From Verrucomicrobia bacterium UBA1412 (GTDB lineage: Bacteria > Verrucomicrobiota > Verrucomicrobiia > Limisphaerales > UBA1412), in the NCBI GenBank assembly GCA_002305615.1, contig DBPU01000063.1, positions 1 to 21,803 of the forward strand: a stretch of DNA of 21,803 nt. The letters are read 5' to 3'. Made by a program: the position numbers and the translations under genes. This document shows positions 14,592-21,569 of the stretch, in pieces; position 1 is the first letter of the stretch; the number at the start of each line of letters is the position of its first letter. Below the pieces are notes generated by a model, which saw only the letters and a program-made list of their open reading frames with translations, was not told the origin of the DNA and ran no database searches.

Positions 14592-17051
14592 ATGAAGATG
14601 CTAAATTATTTGAAGAGCTCTTGGAAAACCGCAGTTTGGATCATTCTGTTAGCTGCGGGTTCTTTTTCGCTGCCTGCACAGGAAAACCCTCCCCCCACAC
14701 AGGCAAAAGCCGAGGCTGTATCACCCTTTATTTCTGCACAACCCATCTGGCCCAAAGGATTGGTTGATGACAAAAACATTACAATAGGATATCGCACTAT
14801 TTTCCGGCGTCCTGCAGGAAATCAGGCAACCTTGAAAATAACAGGACACTCACTCTACAGGATATTTCTCAACGGAAAGTTTTTGGGGCATGGTCCTGCA
14901 CGAGGTCCTCATGATTACTATCGGGTGGATGAGTGGAGCCTCAACGGAAAGATGAAAAAGGGAGAAAATCTTATAGCGGTAGAAGTGGCAGGATATAACG
15001 TCAATAGCTTTTATCTCGTAGATCGCCCCCCGTTTCTTCAGGCTGAGCTTTTGAATAGCCGTGGTGAAGTTATCGCCTCGACTGGGAATGACGGAGCGCA
15101 GTTTGAAGGGATCGTGTTAAATGAACGAGTTCAAAAAGTGCAACGCTACAGCTTTCAACGGCCTTTCTCAGAGGTCTACAGGCTCACTTCTGATTTTAAT
15201 GAATGGCGCACAGATCCGAAGTCGAGATTGAAACCTCTCGAGAACGAAGTACAACCGCCCAAAAAATATCTGCCGCGCAGAGTTCCATATACCCGATTCA
15301 CAAAACTGTACCCCACCACGATCATCTCTTCCGGAACTTTGGCGACAAATATTCAACCTGCCAATTTCTGGAAAGATCGTTCCCTGACAGCTATCGGACC
15401 TCAGTTGGGAGGCTTCCCCGAAGCCGAACTCACCTGTATTCCCAGTCTGGAGCTCCAAACGGTCGCAAACAAGGACTCAGAAGCGCTCAACATCCCTTGG
15501 GACCGCGAGAACCATCTCTTAGAACTTAAAGGATTGGAATATCGCATCTTGGATTTTGGGACAAACTCTTCGGGTTTTATCGGCGCAAAAGTTGAAGTGA
15601 ACAAAAAGACCCGACTTTTCTTCACCTTCGATGAGATACTGCGCGATAATGACGTCGACTTCAAACGTCTGGGCTGTGTCAATATCGTCGAATACGATCT
15701 GGCGCCCGGAACCTACTTTTTGGAATCCTTTGAGCCCTACACCTTCCGCTACCTGAAAGTCATGAGCCTTGCTGGCGATTGCTCTGTGGGTCAAATCTAT
15801 CTGCGCGAATATGCCAATGATGCAGTATGGGATACTGATTTCCGTTGCAGCGATGAGCGGATGAACCACATTTTCGAAGCAGCCCGGCACACTTTCCGCC
15901 AGAATGCCATTGATATCTTTATGGATTGCCCATCGCGGGAAAGAGCGGGATGGCTTTGTGACAGCTTCTTCACTGCACGAGTCGAATACGACCTCACCGG
16001 CCAAAGCATCATTGAACGGGCGTTTTTGGAAAACTATATGCTCCCGGAGAAGTTTGAACACATCCCTGAGGGAATGGTAGCCATGTGCTATCCAAGTGAT
16101 CATTATGACGGAGTATTTATCCCCAATTGGTGCATGTGGATGGTTTCCCAACTGGAAGAATACGTTCAGCGCACGGGTGACTATCAGATGGCCGATAGAA
16201 TGAAACCACGCGTATTGGGAATTATTAACTTCCTGCAAAAATATAAAAACTCAGATGGTTTACTGGAAAAACTCCCCAGCTGGGTCTTCGTGGAGTGGTC
16301 TCGAGCAAATAGCCTGGTACAGGATGTAAACTACCCCTCAAATATGCACTTCGCTGCCATTTTGGAAATCGCAGCCAAGCTCTACAATATGCCTGAACTG
16401 GCTGCAGAAGCTTACGTTATTCGTGAAACGGTCCGTAAGCAGTCTTGGAATGGAAAATTCTTCGTTGATAACGCCGTACGTAAGGACGGGAAGCTCGTTC
16501 TTTCTGGGGAATCCACCGAGGTATGTCAATATTTTGCATTCTACTTCAATGTGGTGTCTCCCGATACTCATCCCGACCTCTGGAATACGCTCGTCACTGA
16601 ATTCGGGCCCAAGCGCAAACTGACTAAAACATGGCCGGAAATTCATATGGCCAATCAGTTAATTGGAAACGTGATGCGTCTTGAGCTTCTTTCCCGTTAC
16701 GGAGGCAACTTGGATAAAATTCTGGATGAATCCGTCGAGTATCTCCTCTATATGGCAGAACGCACAGGCACCCTCTGGGAAAACGACGGCGACTATGCCA
16801 GCTGCAACCACGGTTTTGCCAGCCACGAGATCCGTGTTCTTTATCGGGATGTTCTTGGAGTGAAGTCCGTAGATAGAGTACGTCGGATCGTGAAACTCGA
16901 TATCGGGGGTATCCCTCTTGATTGGTGCGAGGGTTCTCTTCCGACACCTGAGGATATTATCAAAATCAAATGGGAGCACAAGAAAGAGGGTGAACTTAAA
17001 TTAACCACCAAGCTCCCCAAGGGCTGGGTATTAATTAACGAAACAAAATAG
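14592..17051 (+). CDS. Secreted alpha-L-rhamnosidase-like glycoside hydrolase (GH78-type)
   Basis: The protein has 819 aa from this start. The frame extends upstream to a TTG at 14529, but that adds no recognisable sequence, whereas MKMLNYLKSSWKTAVWIILL followed by AAGSFSLPAQ gives a standard signal peptide. An N-terminal beta-sandwich region contains YRIFLNGKFLGHGPARGPHDYY and AVEVAGYNV, as in rhamnosidase accessory domains. The (alpha/alpha)6 catalytic region carries DCPSRERAGWLCD (445-457), the acidic cluster typical of GH78, and GTLWEND (726-732), whose glutamate corresponds to the conserved base. The expected reaction is hydrolysis of terminal alpha-L-rhamnose from polysaccharides or glycosides outside the cytoplasm. 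Related families share this fold, so substrate is inferred. A strong terminator ends the transcript 20 bp downstream. It is divergent from the pseudopilin gene. Confidence 0.88.
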   Translation: MKMLNYLKSSWKTAVWIILLAAGSFSLPAQENPPPTQAKAEAVSPFISAQPIWPKGLVDDKNITIGYRTIFRRPAGNQATLKITGHSLYRIFLNGKFLGHGPARGPHDYYRVDEWSLNGKMKKGENLIAVEVAGYNVNSFYLVDRPPFLQAELLNSRGEVIASTGNDGAQFEGIVLNERVQKVQRYSFQRPFSEVYRLTSDFNEWRTDPKSRLKPLENEVQPPKKYLPRRVPYTRFTKLYPTTIISSGTLATNIQPANFWKDRSLTAIGPQLGGFPEAELTCIPSLELQTVANKDSEALNIPWDRENHLLELKGLEYRILDFGTNSSGFIGAKVEVNKKTRLFFTFDEILRDNDVDFKRLGCVNIVEYDLAPGTYFLESFEPYTFRYLKVMSLAGDCSVGQIYLREYANDAVWDTDFRCSDERMNHIFEAARHTFRQNAIDIFMDCPSRERAGWLCDSFFTARVEYDLTGQSIIERAFLENYMLPEKFEHIPEGMVAMCYPSDHYDGVFIPNWCMWMVSQLEEYVQRTGDYQMADRMKPRVLGIINFLQKYKNSDGLLEKLPSWVFVEWSRANSLVQDVNYPSNMHFAAILEIAAKLYNMPELAAEAYVIRETVRKQSWNGKFFVDNAVRKDGKLVLSGESTEVCQYFAFYFNVVSPDTHPDLWNTLVTEFGPKRKLTKTWPEIHMANQLIGNVMRLELLSRYGGNLDKILDESVEYLLYMAERTGTLWENDGDYASCNHGFASHEIRVLYRDVLGVKSVDRVRRIVKLDIGGIPLDWCEGSLPTPEDIIKIKWEHKKEGELKLTTKLPKGWVLINETK

Positions 17052-17071
17052 CCGTCCTCAACTGATAAAAG

Positions 17072-17108
17072 AATATCCGCGGGCATATTTGCTTGCGGAT
17101 ATTTTTTT
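17072..17108 (+). terminator. Rho-independent terminator of the rhamnosidase gene
   Basis: AATATCCGC (17072-17080) pairs perfectly with GCGGATATT (17095-17103). Four further pairs (GGGC with GCTT, two of them G-U) close a 6-nt loop, and a run of T continues to 17108. It starts 20 bp after the stop codon. Confidence 0.92.
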
Positions 17109-17163
17109 GTTCCACGCTGCCGTTTTTCAAAATCCGCTTGCTATAAAGCTCTGGTTTTGCTTG

Positions 17164-17169
17164 TATATT
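17164..17169 (+). promoter_or_regulatory. Possible -10 box of the tRNA-Leu gene
   Basis: TATATT lies 14 nt before the tRNA. The best -35 candidate, TTGCTA at 17138-17143, has a 20-nt spacer, longer than usual, so only the -10 is suggested. Confidence 0.3.
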
Positions 17170-17183
17170 CCCCGACGACGCTT

Positions 17184-17270
17184 GCCGGCGTGGCGGAATT
17201 GGCAGACGCGCCAGACTCAAAATCTGGTGATAGTGATATCGTGAGGGTTCGAGACCCCCCGCCGGTACCA
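17184..17270 (+). tRNA. tRNA-Leu, anticodon CAA, CCA encoded
   Basis: This 87-nt class II tRNA folds with acceptor GCCGGCG/CGCCGGT, discriminator A and encoded CCA. The anticodon stem is CCAGA/TCTGG around loop CTCAAAA, giving anticodon CAA (reads UUG). The long variable arm (TGATAGTGATATCGT region) is that of tRNA-Leu. Two pairs are imperfect: G1-U72 at the end of the acceptor and an A50-C64 mismatch in the T stem (GAGGG/CCCCC). It sits between the rhamnosidase terminator and comB. Confidence 0.96.
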
Positions 17271-17360
17271 TGTTGTGGGTGGTTCGAGGTCGTCCAGTAT
17301 GCATCCCCGAAGTTAAACGGAAATCTGTCATCTGTTTCTTGATGCAAAACCTTCTTCTTT

Positions 17361-18161
17361 ATGACTCAAATTCAAAAAATCGAACTTCTTTTTGGTCCTG
17401 CGGAAATCAAACAAACTCTTCCCTGCGCTTTTGAAAATACAACCTGCATCATTTTTGATATTCTGCGCTTCACGTCCTCAGCCACAATGGCTCTGGCAAA
17501 TGGAGCCAAAGCCGTTATTCCTGTTGAGTCAATTGGTGAAGCCCTTAAAATACATAAACTCCACCCGGATTTCCTCCTTGCGGGAGAACGCAATGGCTCT
17601 AAAATTACAGCCTCCCTTTCAGGCAGTAAAAACTTTCACTTGGGCAATTCTCCCCGTGAATATGTCAGAGAGGTCATTGACGGCAAAACGATCATTTCCA
17701 CTACGACGAACGGAACGATGGCCTTGACCCACTGCAAAACGGCAATGCAGGTGATGGTCGCCTCTTTCTTCAATATGAAGGCTTCCGTCAACTGGCTGCT
17801 CCACCACCCCACTCCTCGTGTCTGTCTGGTCTGTTCCGGCACTCATGGGGAAAACTCCTATGAGGATATGCTCGGAGCCGGAGCTTTTGCTGACTTACTG
17901 ATTTCTTCTTTTTTATTCTCGGGTATTCTCCCGCGCTACTCTGATTCTGTACTGGCCTGCCGCCTCCTCTATCAGCAAGCAGCGCAGAAGGGTCTGACTG
18001 AGCACTTCGCCCTTTCTCGCAACGGAAAAGCTCTTCATTCCATCCCAGCCTTGGCCCAAGACGTCGCTTTCTCTGCGCGCAGCGATCTTTTTGACTTTCC
18101 TATTCTCCTCTGTAAGGATGGAGCACTCCGCACTTCACAAAACTGGATATTGGGCGTATAA
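17361..18161 (+). CDS. comB: ComB-family 2-phosphosulfolactate phosphatase-like protein
   Basis: This 266-aa protein belongs to the ComB family of Mg-dependent phosphatases. Family landmarks are FDILRFTSSATMALANGA (32-49, usually D-LRA-TT), LLAGERNG (72-79), LGNSP (94-98) and TTNGT (115-119), the last with conserved acid and amide residues around the active site. In methanogens the enzyme converts 2-phosphosulfolactate to sulfolactate in coenzyme M synthesis. Many bacteria carry a homologue without the rest of that pathway, and none of its other genes is seen here, so the substrate is uncertain. The ATG has no Shine-Dalgarno sequence. The gene follows tRNA-Leu by 90 bp with no terminator between, so read-through from the tRNA promoter is possible. 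Its stop codon overlaps the -10 of the next gene's promoter. Confidence 0.87.
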   Translation: MTQIQKIELLFGPAEIKQTLPCAFENTTCIIFDILRFTSSATMALANGAKAVIPVESIGEALKIHKLHPDFLLAGERNGSKITASLSGSKNFHLGNSPREYVREVIDGKTIISTTTNGTMALTHCKTAMQVMVASFFNMKASVNWLLHHPTPRVCLVCSGTHGENSYEDMLGAGAFADLLISSFLFSGILPRYSDSVLACRLLYQQAAQKGLTEHFALSRNGKALHSIPALAQDVAFSARSDLFDFPILLCKDGALRTSQNWILGV

Positions 18162-18162
18162 T
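18134..18162 (+). promoter_or_regulatory. Strong leaderless promoter for the aldo/keto reductase, inside the comB 3' end
   Basis: TTCACA (18134-18139, 5/6 match), a 17-nt spacer and a perfect TATAAT (18157-18162) are followed by 7 nt and the ATG at 18170. Transcription should start at the A of the ATG or within a base of it. The TAA stop of comB is part of the -10 box. Confidence 0.65.
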
Positions 18163-18169
18163 TAGCCTT

Positions 18170-19123
18170 ATGAAAATGCGAGCCATTGCGCACACAGGAC
18201 TCGAAACCAGCTCTCTGGCCTACGGGTGCTGGCGGCTGGCAGGCACTTGGGATCATTCTAAAGTAACCCCGGCTGATCTGCAGCGAGGCATAAAGGCTGT
18301 TTTGACAGCCTACGACGCCGGATATACTCTCTTCGATCACGCTGATATCTACTGTTCCGGTGTTGCTGAAACTATTTTTGGACAAGTTTTAAGCGAGAAT
18401 CCCGGGCTTCGCGAAAAAATGGTGATCGCCACCAAATGCGGCATCCGCTTCCGGGGTGTCCCTAACCCTGATTCGCCTCAGCGCTACGATTTTTCTGCTG
18501 AGCACATCATTCGATCCTGCGAAGAATCTCTTGTGAGATTGAACACGGATGTCATTGATCTTTATCAATTACACCGCCCTGATTACCTGATGAATCCGGA
18601 AGAGATCGCTGAAGCCTTTACAAAGCTACACCAAAAAGGAAAGGTGCGTTTTTTTGGGGTAAGCAATTTTACCGCATCTCAAGTGGACCTTCTGAAGTCA
18701 GCCAGCTCCGATATTCACTTCACCTCGGTACATCAGGTAGAAATCAGCCTCCTCAATCGCTATGCAATGGAGACTGGCCTTCTGGATCAATGCCAAATTC
18801 AACGTATGACGCCTCTGGCCTGGAGCCCCCTGGCAGGCGGAGTCCTGGGCGATGGGTACACACCGACGGAGGAAGCACTCGAAAAATTTCCTACGTTAAA
18901 AGAAACTCACCGGGTACTGGATGAGATCGCACATGAGCAGCAAACAACACGTTCAGTTATCGCCTTAGCGTGGCTCCTAAAGCATCCCTCCAAAATTATA
19001 CCCATTGTAGGCTCTATCAATCCCGAACGAATTCGCCAGTTTACTCAGGCTGATGAAGTGAATCTGAGCCGTGAAGAATGGTATAAGCTGCTCCTGGCTG
19101 CCCGTGGTGAGCCCCTGCCCTGA
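18170..19123 (+). CDS. Aldo/keto reductase (YdhF-like)
   Basis: This 317-aa cytoplasmic oxidoreductase has the normal length of the aldo/keto reductase superfamily. The catalytic tetrad is present: Asp56 in LFDHAD, Tyr61 in IYCSG, Lys89 in ATKCG and His135 in QLHRPD. The C-terminal NADPH-binding stretch IIPIVGSINPERI is also present. Overall pattern, including SPLAGGVLGDGYTP, resembles the YdhF subgroup that reduces carbonyl substrates; the natural substrate is unknown. It lies 8 bp after comB and 24 bp before aguA, which looks like an operon, yet a near-consensus promoter ends 7 nt before its ATG. It can therefore be transcribed on its own. No Shine-Dalgarno sequence precedes the ATG. Confidence 0.92.
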   Translation: MKMRAIAHTGLETSSLAYGCWRLAGTWDHSKVTPADLQRGIKAVLTAYDAGYTLFDHADIYCSGVAETIFGQVLSENPGLREKMVIATKCGIRFRGVPNPDSPQRYDFSAEHIIRSCEESLVRLNTDVIDLYQLHRPDYLMNPEEIAEAFTKLHQKGKVRFFGVSNFTASQVDLLKSASSDIHFTSVHQVEISLLNRYAMETGLLDQCQIQRMTPLAWSPLAGGVLGDGYTPTEEALEKFPTLKETHRVLDEIAHEQQTTRSVIALAWLLKHPSKIIPIVGSINPERIRQFTQADEVNLSREEWYKLLLAARGEPLP

Positions 19124-19147
19124 GGATTAACTCTGATATCTTACAAC

Positions 19148-20227
19148 ATGGATACACTAGTACAAACCCTCCCTCAAAAAAAGGAGCTCCTTCCTCAGCA
19201 ATATCGAATGCCGGCTGAATGGGAGCCCCATGCGGGAGTTTGGTTCTCGTGGCCTCGTCCAGATGGAATCAGCTTTCCCGCTAAATACGAGCCTATTCCT
19301 CAAACCTACGCAAAGCTCATTCGAGAGCTCTTAAAATCCGAAGAGGTGCACATCAATGTCTGGAATAACCAAATGGCCTGTGAAGTACGGGATATTCTTG
19401 CCGGGCTCGGTGTGGTTTCTGATAAAATTTTCTTTCATCCCTTCCCTGCTTATGAGCCTTGGTGCCGCGACCACGGCCCCATCTTTGTCGTAAAAGACGT
19501 GGATAATCAACGCCATCGGGCTGTGGTTGACTGGGATTACAACGCTTGGGGCGGCAAGTATCCTCCTTACGACTCAGATGATCAAGTGCCGGTCCACGTG
19601 GCCCACTATCGGAATCTTCCGCTTTTCCAGCCTAAAATGATTCTGGAAGGTGGCTCTATTGATGTAAATGGTTGTGGCACACTTCTCACCACCAGGTCTT
19701 GCCTGCTCAACCCTAATCGGAATCCGAATCTTACTCAAACACAGATCGAAGCCAAGCTTAAGAAATATCTGGGGGTGCGCCACATTCTCTGGCTGGAAGA
19801 AGGAATCGTGGGAGATGACACCGATGGGCATATAGACGACATCACCCGTTTTGTATCCCCAGACACGGTGGTCACAGTTGTGGAGGATAATAAAGAAGAT
19901 GAAAACTATGAAATCCTCCAGAGAAACCTCGAGCTTTTAAGAATTATGAAAGATCAGGAGGGCGCTTCGCTGAAGATTATCGAACTTCCCATGCCCGATC
20001 CTGTTTATTATGAAGGAGAGCGCCTGCCAGCCTCTTATGCCAATTTTTATATCGCTAACCATGCCGTTCTGGTCCCCACTTATCGCTCCGGCAAGGATGC
20101 TAAGGCTCTGGATATCCTGCGCTCCTGTTTCCCAGGGCGTGATGTCGTGGGCATAGACAGCACCGACCTCATCTGGGGTCTGGGCTCCTTCCACTGCATC
20201 TCCCAGCAAGAGCCCAAAGGGTGGTAA
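19148..20227 (+). CDS. aguA: Agmatine deiminase
   Basis: This 359-aa enzyme of the guanidino-group-modifying superfamily converts agmatine to N-carbamoylputrescine plus ammonia, a step of putrescine synthesis from arginine. Active-site landmarks are intact: WCRDHGPIFVV (105-115), LEGGSIDVNG (166-175), GDDTDGHIDDITRFV (222-236) with His228, and the nucleophile Cys350 in GSFHCISQQEP (346-356). Length and order fit AguA rather than the peptidylarginine or arginine deiminases. The partner amidohydrolase (aguB) and arginine decarboxylase are not in the window. The start has no clear Shine-Dalgarno sequence; a TATCTT hexamer ends 5 nt before the ATG but I see no good -35, so cotranscription with the aldo/keto reductase is as likely. 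Confidence 0.95.
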   Translation: MDTLVQTLPQKKELLPQQYRMPAEWEPHAGVWFSWPRPDGISFPAKYEPIPQTYAKLIRELLKSEEVHINVWNNQMACEVRDILAGLGVVSDKIFFHPFPAYEPWCRDHGPIFVVKDVDNQRHRAVVDWDYNAWGGKYPPYDSDDQVPVHVAHYRNLPLFQPKMILEGGSIDVNGCGTLLTTRSCLLNPNRNPNLTQTQIEAKLKKYLGVRHILWLEEGIVGDDTDGHIDDITRFVSPDTVVTVVEDNKEDENYEILQRNLELLRIMKDQEGASLKIIELPMPDPVYYEGERLPASYANFYIANHAVLVPTYRSGKDAKALDILRSCFPGRDVVGIDSTDLIWGLGSFHCISQQEPKGW

Positions 20228-20245
20228 AACGAGGATTAGCCCCCC

Positions 20246-21274
20246 ATGGAAAACATCATCACCCAGTCCATACAAACGAGAAACCCTTACGAACTTAAAC
20301 TGGGAAAAGAAGAAAAAATAAGCGAACTCATTTCAAAATCTATGGAAAATATAGTCATTATCGGTTCCGGGTGTGCCGGCTTGACCGCTGCGATCTACGC
20401 CGCACGCGCCAGCCTGAATCCCCTTTTAATCTGTGGTCCCTCTCCGGGAGGCCTGATTACGACCACAGGAGTCGTGGAAAATTTCCCGGGCTTTCCCGAA
20501 GGTGTGGAGGGATTTGATCTGGTCACCCAAATGCAAGCTCAGGCTGAACGCTTTGGAGCCAGGGTCGAATTTGGCAACGTGGAAGCTGTGGACTTGAGTC
20601 TGAAACCTTTTGAAGTCAAAGTCGAAGGTGGAACAATCATTAAAGCCGCATCGGTCATCGTTGCTACTGGAGCATCACATCGCCACCTGGGCATAGAATC
20701 TGAGACTCGGCTGGAGAAAAAGGGAGTAACTTATTGCGCTACCTGTGACGGAGCCCTGCCCGTATTTCGCAATCAGCCCTTGGTCGTAGTGGGAGGTGGC
20801 GACTCAGCATGCGAAGAAGCACTTTACCTAACCCACTTTGGCTCTGTTGTTTACCTAATCCATAGACGTGACGCTCTCCGCGCCAGTTCTATTATGGCGG
20901 ATCGGGTCCTGAATAACCCAAAAATCAAACCTGTCTGGGATTCAGTCGTAACTGAAATTCTGGATGTTGCTCAAAACAAAGTAACGGGCGTTAAGCTTAA
21001 GAATGTGAAGACCGGCGCTGTTTCGGAACTGTCTTGCGCTGGAGTCTTTATTGCGATTGGACACATTCCCAACACAAAACTCTTTGAGGGACAGTTGGAA
21101 ATGGATGAGGCTGGTTATATCCTTCGCAAAAACGGCACAACTGCAACCAGCATCCCCGGTGTATTTGTGGCAGGAGATTGCACCGATTCCCGCTACCGCC
21201 AAGCCATCACGGCAGCCGGCTTAGGATGCCAGGCCGCACTGGATGCAGGCAGATGGATGGGAGAGAATTGCTGA
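20246..21274 (+). CDS. trxB: Thioredoxin reductase (NADPH, FAD)
   Basis: The core is a standard TrxB that passes electrons from NADPH through FAD to thioredoxin. The FAD-binding GSGCAGLTAAIYAARA starts at residue 40. The redox-active CATC is Cys164 and Cys167 in YCATCDGALP. The NADPH-binding VVGGGDSACEEA and HRRDALRAS follow, and the terminal GVFVAGDCTD plus YRQAITAAGLG closes the FAD site. The first glycine loop has Cys43 where GSGPAG is usual. The frame starts at 20246 with a GAGGA element 10 nt upstream and would add 32 residues before MENIVIIGSG; the conventional start is the ATG at 20342, which lacks a ribosome-binding site. The window therefore allows either start. The gene follows aguA by 18 bp and has no terminator before tRNA-Pro. 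Confidence 0.95.
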   Translation: MENIITQSIQTRNPYELKLGKEEKISELISKSMENIVIIGSGCAGLTAAIYAARASLNPLLICGPSPGGLITTTGVVENFPGFPEGVEGFDLVTQMQAQAERFGARVEFGNVEAVDLSLKPFEVKVEGGTIIKAASVIVATGASHRHLGIESETRLEKKGVTYCATCDGALPVFRNQPLVVVGGGDSACEEALYLTHFGSVVYLIHRRDALRASSIMADRVLNNPKIKPVWDSVVTEILDVAQNKVTGVKLKNVKTGAVSELSCAGVFIAIGHIPNTKLFEGQLEMDEAGYILRKNGTTATSIPGVFVAGDCTDSRYRQAITAAGLGCQAALDAGRWMGENC

Positions 21275-21348
21275 TAAATAAGGAAATCTATTGCATTTGC
21301 ACTGAATTCAAGGCAGAATCCACCACGTCCTTCGTCAGAGGGATACGT

Positions 21349-21426
21349 CGGGGCGTAGCGTAGCCTGGCTAGCGCGCTTGTTTCGGGTACAAGAGGTCGA
21401 GAGTTCAAATCTCTCCGCCCCGACCA
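21349..21426 (+). tRNA. tRNA-Pro, anticodon CGG, CCA encoded
   Basis: The 78-nt gene folds with a perfect acceptor stem CGGGGCG/CGCCCCG, discriminator A and encoded CCA. The anticodon stem is CTTGT/ACAAG around loop TTCGGGT, giving CGG, and the T stem is GAGAG/CTCTC around TTCAAAT. It reads CCG codons. A weak promoter-like pair (TTGCAT at 21291, 17 nt, CAGAAT at 21314) lies upstream, and read-through from trxB is also possible. Confidence 0.97.
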
Positions 21427-21445
21427 ATTTTCTCTATATTTCCGG

Positions 21446-21486
21446 ATAATAAAAAACTCCAAATCACCCTTGGAGTTTTTTATTAT
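21446..21486. terminator. Bidirectional terminator with a perfect 17-bp stem
   Basis: ATAATAAAAAACTCCAA (21446-21462) and its exact reverse complement TTGGAGTTTTTTATTAT (21470-21486) flank a 7-nt loop. A-rich and T-rich flanks give a T tract on both strands. It ends the tRNA-Pro (and possibly trxB) transcript and could also act as a backup for the opposing gene. Confidence 0.9.
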
Positions 21487-21509
21487 GTACAACGGGCCCA
21501 TTATACAAA

Positions 21510-21541
21510 AAATGCGCTCCATTTTGATCTGGAACGCATTT
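21510..21541 (-). terminator. Terminator of the minus-strand alcohol dehydrogenase
   Basis: AAATGCG-TCCA (21510-21521) pairs with TGGA-CGCATTT (21530-21541), with one internal mismatch and an 8-nt loop. On the minus strand the stem is followed by a run of T (TTTTTT). It lies 28 bp after the stop codon of the dehydrogenase gene. Confidence 0.85.
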
Positions 21542-21569
21542 ATGATTAAAGTTAAATCTGAAGATTGGA

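Noticed and set aside
14447..14767. Plus-strand frame overlapping the start of the rhamnosidase gene
   Set aside because: Starts in the intergenic region, has no ribosome-binding site and overlaps the rhamnosidase signal peptide in another frame.
15519..16238. Long open frame (239 codons) on the minus strand inside the rhamnosidase gene
   Set aside because: It lies wholly antisense to a gene with clear domain motifs, and its translation shows no recognisable family pattern or start signals.
17035..17347. Minus-strand frames over tRNA-Leu that translate to a GGLEPS-like peptide
   Set aside because: These are the well-known spurious proteins produced by translating antisense to a tRNA gene.
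21193..21522. Minus-strand frame over tRNA-Pro giving an RRDLNSRPLVPETSAL-like peptide
   Set aside because: A classic antisense-tRNA artefact; the tRNA itself is fully supported.
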